This document shows positions 27,325 to 34,696 of a stretch of DNA of 64,000 bases, piece by piece (position 1 is the stretch's first letter; the number at the start of each line of letters is the position of its first letter). The notes below the pieces were generated by a model, which saw nothing but the letters and a program-made list of their open reading frames with translations, was not told the DNA's origin and made no database searches. The stretch is taken from the NCBI GenBank assembly GCA_910587505.1, contig CAJULD010000002.1, positions 61,454-125,453 on the forward strand, written 5' to 3'. This DNA comes from an uncultured Oscillospiraceae bacterium. Its GTDB lineage: Bacteria; Bacillota; Clostridia; Oscillospirales; Oscillospiraceae. The position numbers were made by a program, and so were the translations under genes.

Positions 27325-27684
27325 TTACCCTGCGGCCAGCCACGGATCCGGCTGTGGCCGCTGTTCGTCAATTTGCACAATCAGGCGCTGGGGATTTCAC
27401 GGACTTTCTCCCTGAGAAGATAAATTCATAACGGCTGTTTGAGAGAAAATATGGCATAGTCGGTTAACCTGAGAAACGGTAAAAACGAGGCGGCACTGCA
27501 CGCCTGCGCCGCCCGGAGGGCGGTCCGCGGGACGCCGGGGAAGCTGCGCGCCAGTTTATCCGCCGGACCCTGCCGGCCTTCAGGTTATTCAACGGTATCC
27601 TCTGCCGGGGATGGCGGGAAGTCTGCCTCCATCCCAAAGCTGTCGCAGAAAGCACCAAATGAAATGAAAAGGGAGTCGTTTTCC

Positions 27685-28530
27685 ATGGAGCATCGTACCA
27701 TATCCACCACGCAAATCGCTGCCTTCCAGCAGCATATGCAGCTGGAAGAACGTGCCGCCGGCACGATTGAAAAATATCTGCGGGATATTCGGAGCTTCGC
27801 GGACTGGCTGGGCGGCGAACCCCTTGAAAAGGAGACGGCCGCGGGATGGAAGACATGCCTGCGGACGTCCGGCCTCTGCCCGGAAACGGTCAATTCCAAG
27901 CTGTCCGCGCTCAACAAATTTTTCAGGTTTCTGGAGCGGGAGGACTGCTGCGTGAAATATCTTCGCATTCAGCGCAGGCTGTTCCGCCGGACGGAGCGGG
28001 AACTGAGCAGGGCGGAGTACGCCAGGCTGCTGGAAACGGCGAACACCATGGGCAGGACCCGGCTGGCCCTGCTGATGGAGACCATCTGCGCCACCGGCAT
28101 TCGGGTCAGTGAAGTAAAATATATTACGGTAGAAGCGGTTAACGCCGGACGGGCCGAGGTCAGCCTGAAAGGCAAGATCCGCACGATCCTGATTCCTGGA
28201 AAGCTGTGCCGGAAGCTTCAGAAGTACGCAAAGAAACAAAAAACCGTCTCCGGTGAAATCTTTCTCACCAGAAACGGGAAAGGGATGACCAGACGGCAGA
28301 TCTGGGCGGAGATGAAAGCGATCTGTCAGAAAGCGGGTGTGGCGTGCTCCAAGGTGTTTCCCCATAACCTGCGGCACCTGTTTGCCCGGACCTTTTACCG
28401 GGCCTGCCGGGATGTGGTAAAGCTGGCGGATCTGCTGGGTCACAGCTCGATTGAGACCACCAGAATCTATCTCATCTCCACGGGCGCGGAGCACGCCCGG
28501 CAGCTGGACCGGCTCGGGCTGGTGACCTGA
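27685..28530 (+). CDS. Tyrosine recombinase (XerC/D-like), probable inversion switch enzyme
   Basis: A 281-residue tyrosine recombinase with an N-terminal SAM-like core-binding domain (residues 8-95) and a C-terminal catalytic domain. Catalytic residues are Arg140 (ATGIRVSE), a Lys in the SLKGKIRTILIPGK hairpin, His227 and Arg230 (HNLRHLF), His253 (LGHSS) and the nucleophile Tyr262 (TTRIYL). I choose the ATG at 27685, with AAAGGGAG 9 bases upstream, over the ATG at 27664, which lacks a ribosome site. It is a single recombinase without excisionase, relaxase or phage genes. Its stop is 5 bases from the left arm of a 21-bp inverted repeat pair enclosing a promoter, so its likely job is to invert that segment. 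Replication-resolution Xer function is less likely, given the context. Confidence 0.92.
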   Translation: MEHRTISTTQIAAFQQHMQLEERAAGTIEKYLRDIRSFADWLGGEPLEKETAAGWKTCLRTSGLCPETVNSKLSALNKFFRFLEREDCCVKYLRIQRRLFRRTERELSRAEYARLLETANTMGRTRLALLMETICATGIRVSEVKYITVEAVNAGRAEVSLKGKIRTILIPGKLCRKLQKYAKKQKTVSGEIFLTRNGKGMTRRQIWAEMKAICQKAGVACSKVFPHNLRHLFARTFYRACRDVVKLADLLGHSSIETTRIYLISTGAEHARQLDRLGLVT

Positions 28531-28535
28531 TTAAA

Positions 28536-28556
28536 TTCATCACAAAATTCGCAGTT
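28536..28556 (+). repeat. Left inverted-repeat arm of the inverton
   Basis: A 21-base arm, perfectly complementary to 28809-28829. It begins 5 bases after the recombinase stop codon. Flanking bases on either side do not match, so the repeat is exactly 21 bp. Confidence 0.93.
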
Positions 28557-28616
28557 TGCCGCAACTGACCGCAGAGAAGGACCTGCCGCGCTTACGTCTT
28601 TCACCCTGATATTACC

Positions 28617-28645
28617 ATCATAGCATAGCTGATTTTGAAACGCAA
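28617..28645 (-). promoter_or_regulatory. Promoter inside the invertible segment (facing left)
   Basis: On the minus strand TTGCGT (28640-28645), a 17-base spacer, then TATGAT (28617-28622), preceded by TGC as an extended -10. Transcription would start near 28610 and run antisense into the recombinase gene in this orientation, or towards 28918 after inversion. Confidence 0.75.
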
Positions 28646-28680
28646 GCCCTTTCCCCTGTTTTTTTACATAGCAAAACAAA

Positions 28681-28717
28681 CCGGACAAAAGTCGAAATTT
28701 GCCCGGCTTATTTTTTT
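28681..28717 (+). terminator. Inverton terminator A
   Basis: Stem CCGGACAAA (28681-28689) with TTTGCCCGG (28698-28706), one A/C mismatch and an 8-base loop, followed by CTTATTTTTTT. The reverse direction also runs into TTTGTTTT, so it may act both ways. Confidence 0.8.
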
Positions 28718-28720
28718 GCA

Positions 28721-28761
28721 CCCTGCGCCATGCTTTGCCGCATTGGCGCAGGGCGATTTTT
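28721..28761 (+). terminator. Inverton terminator B
   Basis: A perfect 10-bp stem CCCTGCGCCA (28721-28730) with 28744-28753, followed by CGATTTTT. It backs up terminator A four bases upstream. Only the plus direction has a T-run, so it is active only in the present (OFF) orientation. Confidence 0.8.
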
Positions 28762-28808
28762 GCTCCGGTTGCCGTTCCTCCGGCAGACTGTCCGCTGCCT
28801 TCGGTACG

Positions 28809-28829
28809 AACTGCGAATTTTGTGATGAA
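28809..28829 (-). repeat. Right inverted-repeat arm of the inverton
   Basis: The 21-base complement of the arm at 28536-28556. The first downstream gene starts 88 bases further on. Between them a TTGACC at 28845-28850 has no convincing -10 box (GGCAAT at the right distance), so no fixed promoter is evident. Confidence 0.93.
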
Positions 28830-28917
28830 GGCCGGTCGGGTGTGTTGACCATATCCGCCTGCGCCGCGGCAATCGTCGTTCCGCCCACAAAAACGCAGAA
28901 ACAGTGGAGGTTTTACA

Positions 28918-29439
28918 ATGGATTCTGAGGTTCAAAAAAAGGGGAAAAAGAAAATTGCGCTCGCTGCCGTCCTGTGCCTGCTGCTGGCAGCTGCCGGAGG
29001 CTGGTATTTCCTGCGGGACAGCGGGGGGAACAATTCGCTGGAGCTGGCTGATAACGCCACCATCGGCATTCTGCCCGGCGTTGACATCGCCCAGCGGCAG
29101 GCGGAGCTCCAGCAGCAGCTGGACGAGGGCATGATCGCCTTTTCCATCAACACCAGCCCTGTGTTTGCCACAGGCGGGAGCGAGGGCAACCTGATGCTGG
29201 AGAATCCCGGCAACAATGCAAAGCTGCTCGTAGTGGAGATCTATCTGGACGACACCCAGGAGCTGATCTATCAGTCCGGGGCGATCCCGGTGGGGGCTTA
29301 CATAGAAAATGCCGGATTGAATAAGGTGCTGGAACCGGGTCAATATGCCGCGACAGCCTATTTCAAGGCCTATCGGGAGGATGACCAGTCCTACATCGGG
29401 CAGGCGGGCGCGGCAATCAACATCACGGTGCTCAGCTGA
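28918..29439 (+). CDS. Exported membrane-anchored protein of unknown function
   Basis: A 173-residue protein with a lysine-rich cytoplasmic start (KKGKKK) and one membrane helix at about 13-31 (IALAAVLCLLLAAAGGWYF); no lipobox follows. The outer part is probably beta-rich: MLENPGNNAKLLVVEIYLDDTQ, then IYQSGAIPVGAYIENAGL and a C-terminal strand AAINITVLS. This pattern recalls small surface or pilus-like beta-sandwich proteins of Clostridia, but I do not recognise the family with certainty. GGAGG lies 7 bases before the ATG. It is the first gene downstream of the invertible promoter and should be expressed only when that segment is flipped. It probably shares a transcript with the secreted protein 51 bases downstream. 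Confidence 0.8.
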   Translation: MDSEVQKKGKKKIALAAVLCLLLAAAGGWYFLRDSGGNNSLELADNATIGILPGVDIAQRQAELQQQLDEGMIAFSINTSPVFATGGSEGNLMLENPGNNAKLLVVEIYLDDTQELIYQSGAIPVGAYIENAGLNKVLEPGQYAATAYFKAYREDDQSYIGQAGAAINITVLS

Positions 29440-29490
29440 CAGCGGCCGTCCTTTGCAGATACAGGGGGAACAAAAGGAGCTGCATCATAA

Positions 29491-30063
29491 ATGAAACGTA
29501 AACTTTCCGCCTTCCTGGCAGCCGTACTGATTATCAGCCTGTTTGTGGTCACCGCCGGTGCGTCCGACGCCTATCAGTCCGGCGATATTCCCATTGGATC
29601 CTCCAACGAGGTGCTGATGGTGGGCACCATCGTGCCCAGCATTATGTCCGTCACGATGCCCACCTATGTTCCGTTCCATGTCAGCCGTACCGTTGAAGGG
29701 GACAACAAGGTGATCTCTCCCCGCATTACCATGACAAATAATTCCAGCGTCCCCGTAAGCCTGGATGTCATCTACACAGCAGTGGATCTGAGCAATCTCC
29801 AGGGCACCTCCTGGGCGACAGGGCCGGAGGTCGGCGAGAATCAGATTGCCCTCGGTTTCCAGATGGAAACGCAGGCCAATCAGATGCCCTCTACCCTGAA
29901 CCAGACCACCTGGCTCAAGGCCAATACGCAGGAGGACATTAGTATTATGTCCCTGACCGCCTACGGAAGCGGCACGATGTATGTCGTTGGCACGCTGGGC
30001 AACGCGGTGCCGGAGAATAACACCTTTTCTGTTATTCCCACCTTTGTGGTACGCCAGGCGTAA
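29491..30063 (+). CDS. Secreted beta-rich protein of unknown function
   Basis: A 190-residue protein with a clear signal peptide (MKRKLSAFLAAVLIISLFVV, cleavage about GAS-DAY at residue 24). The mature part starts near the membrane with VGTIVPSIMSVTMPTYVPFHV and contains ISPRITMTNNSSVPVSLDVIYT, an immunoglobulin-like strand pattern seen in surface-fibre and WxL-like proteins; no sortase motif or SLH repeat is present. AGGAG precedes the ATG. The likely partner is the preceding anchored protein: one could be the anchor and the other the secreted subunit of a surface structure. Control by an invertible promoter is typical of exposed antigens. The function is not assignable from sequence. Confidence 0.82.
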   Translation: MKRKLSAFLAAVLIISLFVVTAGASDAYQSGDIPIGSSNEVLMVGTIVPSIMSVTMPTYVPFHVSRTVEGDNKVISPRITMTNNSSVPVSLDVIYTAVDLSNLQGTSWATGPEVGENQIALGFQMETQANQMPSTLNQTTWLKANTQEDISIMSLTAYGSGTMYVVGTLGNAVPENNTFSVIPTFVVRQA

Positions 30064-30155
30064 CCGATACCGTTTCCGGCCTTTCCGTCCGGGAGAAACA
30101 GCAAGCAAGTAATAAGTAATTAAAAATCTGACCCTGTATCTGCGAGTGCAGGCAA

Positions 30156-30183
30156 GCGGCCGGGAGACATCTCTCCCGGCCGC
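30156..30183. terminator. Hairpin shared by convergent genes
   Basis: A perfect 12-bp stem GCGGCCGGGAGA (30156-30167) with 30172-30183 and a 4-base loop, between the secreted protein gene and the convergent EpsG-like gene. T-runs on both sides are weak. Confidence 0.65.
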
Positions 30184-30192
30184 CTTAAACTG

Positions 30193-31239
30193 TCAGGGTG
30201 TGATTGCGCGGTCCCAAACGCCGTGGTAGGGATATACGCCATGGAACCCCTGACTGACCGCAAAGAGAAAATAGGCAAGGGCTCCTGCTACCAGGAGAAT
30301 GGTCCGCGTTCGGGCGGAGCACCGCTTACATGGCGCGAGGGCCGCTTCCGGCAGCGCCAGAAGAGAAAAAAAGGCCACATAGATGGACAGCCTTTCCAGA
30401 ATAAAATGCCGGGTGATGAACAGCTGGAGCAGCAGGGAGTAAAACATGGCGTTGACCAGAACCGGGGAAGACGGGTCCGTCCGGTGAAGCAGCGGGAGCG
30501 AGAAAAGGAAGCAGCCCAGCGGCAGCAGAACGTAAAGGAAGCTGTTGCCCTGCCAATACTTTTCCGTCAGGTAATGCTGATATTTGGGAACAAGGGTGAC
30601 GGCGGCCTGGATCAGCGGGTCCATAAGGAAGTAGGCGATTCCGGCGGCCAGTGCGGCCAGGCCGTAGTGAAGTCTCGAAGGCGGCAGACTGAGCAGGAAG
30701 CAGAGCGGAAGCATAATGAGGGCCGTTCGGTGAAAGCAGGCAGCCGCCAGTACGATTGCGCAGGCGGGAAGGAACCGGCGGGCCTTCAGGAAGGGGTAAG
30801 CCAGCAGAATGATTGCGGCAGCCAGGGACTGGCGCAGGAAATTCATGCTCAGGCCAAAATATTGCAGCGTGAGAAAGAGAAAGACGCTCAGCCAGGGAGA
30901 CGGGGAATAGCGGCCAATCCAGGTAAAAACCAGAAAAGTCAGCAGGAAGTGGAAGACAAACAGGAAAATGCGGTAATTCCCGCCCGGCAGGGCGACCGCA
31001 AGATTCAGAAGCACATAGCCCGGCTCCGACCAGCCGGCCCCGCCCGGGCCGGAGGCGGCGATTGCCTGAAAGGCGGATTCATAAAAGCGGTAGTCGAATC
31101 CTGTTACATACCGGAGAGAAGCCAGCAGCCAGCAGGCTAGGCCCATCACCAGCAGATATCCCCACCGGTATTCCGGCCGGCGGTTCAGCAGCGGCGCGCC
31201 GGCCAGACCTGCGCCGGTTAACAGATAATATGGCAGCAC
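30193..31239 (-). CDS. EpsG-family membrane protein (polysaccharide polymerase-like)
   Basis: A 348-residue integral membrane protein with about 9-10 helices. It shows EpsG-family features: an early SLRYVTGFDYRFYESAF loop, FVFHFLLTFLVFTWIGRYS, MNFLRQSLAAAIILLAYPFL and CFHRTALIMLPLCF, where the FHR-T-L core is characteristic. EpsG/Wzy-like proteins join repeat units of capsule or exopolysaccharide at the membrane. No other glycan assembly gene is next to it, which is unusual. The start is a GTG at 31239 with GGAGGG about 7 bases upstream; an ATG just before it is out of frame. It converges on the inverton-controlled pair. Confidence 0.85.
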   Translation of the reverse strand: MLPYYLLTGAGLAGAPLLNRRPEYRWGYLLVMGLACWLLASLRYVTGFDYRFYESAFQAIAASGPGGAGWSEPGYVLLNLAVALPGGNYRIFLFVFHFLLTFLVFTWIGRYSPSPWLSVFLFLTLQYFGLSMNFLRQSLAAAIILLAYPFLKARRFLPACAIVLAAACFHRTALIMLPLCFLLSLPPSRLHYGLAALAAGIAYFLMDPLIQAAVTLVPKYQHYLTEKYWQGNSFLYVLLPLGCFLFSLPLLHRTDPSSPVLVNAMFYSLLLQLFITRHFILERLSIYVAFFSLLALPEAALAPCKRCSARTRTILLVAGALAYFLFAVSQGFHGVYPYHGVWDRAITP

Positions 31240-31311
31240 GGCTCATCCCTCCTTTTTCCTCCATTATGACATATCGGCGGCGAGGAGGCAAGACCTGTTT
31301 TGCGGCAGTGA

Positions 31312-31737
31312 TGGAAGACCTCCGGTCAGGTAGCGGAGAACCATCCCCTTCGCTCCACAACTATTGCGATCCGGGGAAGTCAAAATAAGATTATCGGGCT
31401 TCTCTGCATCAACCTGCATCTGGATGCACCGGTTTCTTCCTTTATAGAGCATATTGCCGGCAGCAATACCGGCGACAGCGGGAATCATCTGGCCGAACAA
31501 TTCAGCGATGATATCCGGCAGCTGCTGCGGGACTCCCTGCAGCCTGTACGGGAGGCGGTTATGGAGGACCCGTCCGTCAGTCCTTCCAACAAGAATAAAG
31601 AGATCATTGCGCGCCTGTATCAAACCGGAGTTTTCAGCCTGAAAAGCGCCGTAAGCTATGTGGCGAAGGAATTACATCTCTCCAAAAATACAGTATACCT
31701 GCACCTGCGCAGCCTGAACGGGAAGTACGATCAGTAA
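31312..31737 (+). pseudogene. Remnant of a YheO/DauR-type transcriptional regulator
   Basis: The frame ending at TAA 31735-31737 encodes the C-terminal 141 residues of a PAS_6-HTH_22 regulator. RSTTIAIRGSQNKIIGLLCIN is the last strand pair of the PAS domain, and IIARLYQTGVFSLKSAVSYV followed by LHLSKNTVYLHLRSL is the winged-helix DNA-binding domain. The frame begins right after an in-frame TGA (31309-31311) and has no start codon or ribosome site. Whole family members are about 210-240 residues, so some 70-90 N-terminal residues are missing. Upstream DNA runs into the start of the divergent EpsG-like gene. Only a short internal start (ATG near 31559) could make an HTH-only fragment. I regard it as a decayed gene. 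Confidence 0.78.
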
Positions 31738-31814
31738 AGAAGGTTCGGGGGGGATTGCGCCTGCTGTTTTCGGGGGTGTTGACGATATGTCCGCCCTTTG
31801 CTGCAATCTGCCGG

Positions 31815-31843
31815 TTGACAGCCCCGGCGCGGCGTGCTATCCT
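31815..31843 (+). promoter_or_regulatory. Promoter of the ATP-grasp gene
   Basis: TTGACA (31815-31820), 17-base spacer, TATCCT (31838-31843), with TGC immediately before the -10 box. It lies about 65 bases before the start codon. Confidence 0.75.
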
Positions 31844-31909
31844 TTCTTCATGTTCACATTGTGTTCATAATTGGCGGTATTCTCCGCCGGCAGAAAGGAT
31901 TAATCCCAC

Positions 31910-33103
31910 ATGAATTTTATCTTTATCTCCCCTCACTTTCCCCGGACCTGCTGGAACTTCTGCGACCGGCTGCGCAGGAACGGCGTCAACGTGCTGGGCG
32001 TTGGCGACGCGCCCTGCGACGAGCTGGAGGAGCCTTTGAAGCGGGCTCTGACGGAATACTACCGGGTGGACAATATGGAGGATTACGGTCAGATGTTCCG
32101 GGCGGTAGCCTTTTTCTCCTTTAAATATGGAAAGATCGACTGGCTGGAATCCAACAACGAATACTGGCTGGAGCAGGACGCCCGGCTGCGCACGGATTTT
32201 CATATCACCACCGGAGCGGACGAGAAGGCGGTCGCCGCGTTCAGGAGCAAATCCGGCATGAAGGCCTGTTACGCCAGGGCCGGCGTGCCCACGGCCCGCT
32301 GTCACAAAATCAGGACCCGGAAGGCGGCGGAGAAGTTTATCGGCGAGGTGGGCTATCCGGTGATCGTCAAACCCGACGTTGGCGTGGGGGCCAGCGACAC
32401 CCGTCGGCTGGACAACGGGGCGCAGCTTGACGATTTTTTCAGCCATCTGCCCGACGTGCCCTGCGTTATGGAGGAGTTTGTCACCGGCGATATCGTCTCC
32501 TACGACGCCATCACGGATTCCCATATGGAGCCGCTGTTTGAATCTGCGGCCTTTTTCCCGCCGTCCATTGCGGACATCGTCAACGAGAACCGGGAGCTGA
32601 GCTACTTTGTGGCTGCCGCTGTGCCGGAAAAGCTGGCGGAGCTGGGCCGGGCCACAGTCAAAGCCTTCCGGGCCGGGAGCCGGTTTGTTCATCTGGAGTT
32701 TTTCCGCCTGACCAGGGACAAAAAGGGGCTGGGCAGGAAGGGGGACTTCGTGGGGCTGGAGGTCAACATGCGCCCTGCCGGCGGTTACACTCCGGACATG
32801 ATGAACATTGCCCACGGTACCGACGTATACCAGATCTGGGCGGACATGGTGACCTGCGACAGCCGGCAGCTCCCGCCCGGCGGAGACAGCCGCTTCTGCG
32901 TCTATGCCAGCCGCCGGGACGGCATGCGGTATGTGCACAGCCATCAGGAGATTATGGAGCGGTACGGCGGGCAGATCGTCATGTGCGAGCGGATGCCGGA
33001 GGTGATTGCTCCGGCCATGGGCAATCAGATGTATACGGCTCAAGTGCCCGGCGGCGAGGAGGCGGAGGAGTTCAGCCGCTTTGTCACCCGACGGGAGGAG
33101 TAA
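31910..33103 (+). CDS. ATP-grasp carboxylate-amine ligase-like protein
   Basis: A 397-residue ATP-grasp enzyme. The N-terminal domain (1-100, FIFISPHFP start) is followed by SGMKACYARAGVPTARCH, the opening of the ATP-grasp domain. GYPVIVKPDVGVGASDTRRL is the glycine-rich ATP loop with its conserved Lys, CVMEEFVTGDIVSYDAI supplies the adenine-contacting Glu, and FVGLEVNMRPAGGYTPDMM carries the metal-binding Glu/Asn pair. Such enzymes join a carboxylate to an amine through an acyl phosphate. There is no signal peptide. It is a single-gene unit between its own promoter and a hairpin; the substrate is unknown. Relatives include amino-acid ligases and biotin-carboxylase-like proteins. Confidence 0.87.
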   Translation: MNFIFISPHFPRTCWNFCDRLRRNGVNVLGVGDAPCDELEEPLKRALTEYYRVDNMEDYGQMFRAVAFFSFKYGKIDWLESNNEYWLEQDARLRTDFHITTGADEKAVAAFRSKSGMKACYARAGVPTARCHKIRTRKAAEKFIGEVGYPVIVKPDVGVGASDTRRLDNGAQLDDFFSHLPDVPCVMEEFVTGDIVSYDAITDSHMEPLFESAAFFPPSIADIVNENRELSYFVAAAVPEKLAELGRATVKAFRAGSRFVHLEFFRLTRDKKGLGRKGDFVGLEVNMRPAGGYTPDMMNIAHGTDVYQIWADMVTCDSRQLPPGGDSRFCVYASRRDGMRYVHSHQEIMERYGGQIVMCERMPEVIAPAMGNQMYTAQVPGGEEAEEFSRFVTRREE

Positions 33104-33139
33104 GAGACCGGGGCCTTTGGCCCCGGTCTCTTACTCCTC
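33095..33139. terminator. Perfect 21-bp hairpin over the stop codon
   Basis: Arms 33095-33115 and 33119-33139 pair perfectly, with a 3-base TTT loop. The left arm contains the TAA stop of the ATP-grasp gene. There is no T-run after the stem, so its action may rest on stability alone. Confidence 0.7.
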
Positions 33140-33204
33140 AGGCCGCTTTTGCTGCGGGGCGGAAGTAACCCGGAGCGTGGGGCCGGAAGAATTTTCTCCT
33201 CCTC

Positions 33205-33232
33205 TTGACATTTCTCCCCAATCTGCTACAAT
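33205..33232 (+). promoter_or_regulatory. Promoter of the MATE-MarR operon
   Basis: TTGACA (33205-33210), 16-base spacer, TACAAT (33227-33232), preceded by TGC. It lies about 50 bases before the MATE start. Confidence 0.75.
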
Positions 33233-33282
33233 AAGTCTTATATAAAACAGTTTCATCTGAGACATTTGAGGAGGACAGGTTT

Positions 33283-34692
33283 ATGACCGAAGCAGAACAG
33301 AAACGGCAGGAATACCGGAAAACCATGATGCTGACGGAGCCGCTGCCAGGAATTATCACCAGGATGGCGGCCCCGTCCATTATTTCCTTCCTGATTACCT
33401 CTGTTTACAGTCTGGCGGACACCTACTTCGTCAGCTCTCTGGGCACCAACGCCACGGCGGCGGTCAGCGTCAACGCTTCCCTGGACCAGATCGTGATGAT
33501 GGCCGGGTCCATGCTGGCGGTTGGCGCGGCCAGCTACATTTCCCGGCTGCTGGGGGCGCGGAAAGAGGAGCGGGCCAGCCGGGTCTTCACCGTGGCGTTT
33601 TTCACCGCGATGGTGTTCGGCGCGGCGGTCATGATTCTGGGACTGTCCTTCATGCGCCCCATGGTGCGGCTGCTGGGCGCGACGGAGACCTGCGAGCAGT
33701 ACGCGGCGGAATACGCCGCCTACGTGCTGCTGGTGGCCCCCTTCATGGCGGCCAACTTTGTGATGAACCAGTGCCTCCGGGCGGAGGGCAGCGCCATGCT
33801 GAGCATGATCGGCATGGGCTTTGGCGGCGTGCTCAACTGTATCCTGGACCCTGTGTTCATCTTTTATCTGGACATGGGCGTGGCGGGCGCGTCCATCGCC
33901 ACCGCCATTTCCAAGCTGGTCAGCTTCGCCATTCTGATCTTCCCCTATCTGACCCGCCGGAGCCTGCTGCAGCTGTCCCCCCGGCTGTTCTGTCCCGACG
34001 GCGACATCATGCGGCAGATCGTCTCGGTGGGGGCCTCCTCCCTGTTCCGGAACGGGCTGGCGGTGATTTCGGCCATTGTGCTCAACCGCATTGCCGGGAA
34101 TATCTCCGACTCGGTGCTGGCCGGGATCGGCGTGTCCACCAAGGTGATGATGTTCCCCTTTGGCGTAATTCTGGGCTTCGGCACCGGCTTTCAGCCGGTG
34201 GCGGGTTTCAACTGGGGAGCCCGGCGGTATGACCGGGTGGAAGAGAGCTATCGCTTTGCCGCCCGGACCGCCATCCTGGGCGCGGCGGCCATGGGGCTGC
34301 TGCTGGCCATATTTGCCGAGCCGCTCATTGCCCTCTTTGCCCAGACGGACCCGGAGATGCGGGCCGTCGGTGCGCTGTCCATCCGGCTGCAATGTCTGGC
34401 GCTGCCCGCCCACAGCTGGGTGGCGGTGGTCAACATGCTCTGCGCGGGACTGGGCAACGCCCTGGGGGCGGTGCTGCTGTCCACGGCGCGGCAGGGAACC
34501 TGCTTTCTCCCCCTGGTCTACCCCATGGCCCATTTCCTGGGAGCAACCGGCGTGGCCTCCGTACAGGCGGTGGCGGACCTGCTGACCATCGCGCTGGCCG
34601 TGCCCATGATCCGGTCCGTGCGGGCCCGGATTCACCGGGCGGCCCTGGAGGAGCCTCCCTGTCCGCCGGACGCGTCCCTCCGAAGGGGGTGA
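33283..34692 (+). CDS. MATE-family multidrug/sodium efflux transporter
   Basis: A 469-residue MATE transporter with 12 predicted helices in two six-helix halves. The N-terminal half opens MAAPSIISFLITSVYSLADTYFVSSLGTNATAA, the standard start of NorM/MepA-like proteins. The second half has NRIAGNISDSVLAGIGVSTKVMM and GFGTGFQPVAGFNWGARRYDRV, the equivalent of the conserved G-Q-P-x-x-G-x-N-x-G motif. It exports cationic drugs or metabolites against Na+ or H+. GAGGAGG lies ahead of the ATG. A MarR regulator gene begins 4 bases after its stop, so drug-responsive autoregulation of the pair is likely, although no palindrome at the promoter is obvious. Confidence 0.94.
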   Translation: MTEAEQKRQEYRKTMMLTEPLPGIITRMAAPSIISFLITSVYSLADTYFVSSLGTNATAAVSVNASLDQIVMMAGSMLAVGAASYISRLLGARKEERASRVFTVAFFTAMVFGAAVMILGLSFMRPMVRLLGATETCEQYAAEYAAYVLLVAPFMAANFVMNQCLRAEGSAMLSMIGMGFGGVLNCILDPVFIFYLDMGVAGASIATAISKLVSFAILIFPYLTRRSLLQLSPRLFCPDGDIMRQIVSVGASSLFRNGLAVISAIVLNRIAGNISDSVLAGIGVSTKVMMFPFGVILGFGTGFQPVAGFNWGARRYDRVEESYRFAARTAILGAAAMGLLLAIFAEPLIALFAQTDPEMRAVGALSIRLQCLALPAHSWVAVVNMLCAGLGNALGAVLLSTARQGTCFLPLVYPMAHFLGATGVASVQAVADLLTIALAVPMIRSVRARIHRAALEEPPCPPDASLRRG

Positions 34693-34696
34693 AGAA

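Larger units (their letters stand above)
28536..28829. mobile_element. Invertible promoter segment (inverton), currently OFF
   Basis: A 294-bp segment bounded by perfect 21-bp inverted repeats at 28536-28556 and 28809-28829; each arm reads from its outer end TTCATCACAAAATTCGCAGT plus one more T. Inside are a promoter on the minus strand (28617-28645) and two hairpin terminators active on the plus strand (28681-28717 and 28721-28761). As drawn, the promoter fires back over the 3' end of the recombinase gene, and the terminators block read-through to the genes at 28918 and 29491. Inversion about its centre would put the promoter -10 box near 28743-28748, facing those genes, with transcription starting near 28755. 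The adjoining recombinase supplies the expected enzyme. The arrangement is seen directly; inversion itself is inferred. Confidence 0.85.

Noticed and set aside
27249..27431. 60-residue frame after the chemoreceptor gene
   Set aside because: It runs across the terminator hairpin and has no ribosome site or recognisable pattern.
28845..28873. TTGACC as a fixed promoter for the gene at 28918
   Set aside because: The sequence at the right spacing is GGCAAT, a poor -10 box; no better one lies within 16-18 bases.
28467..28928. Small frames on both strands that share the residues CEFCDE
   Set aside because: The shared residues arise because both frames read through the inverted-repeat arms; they are not genes.
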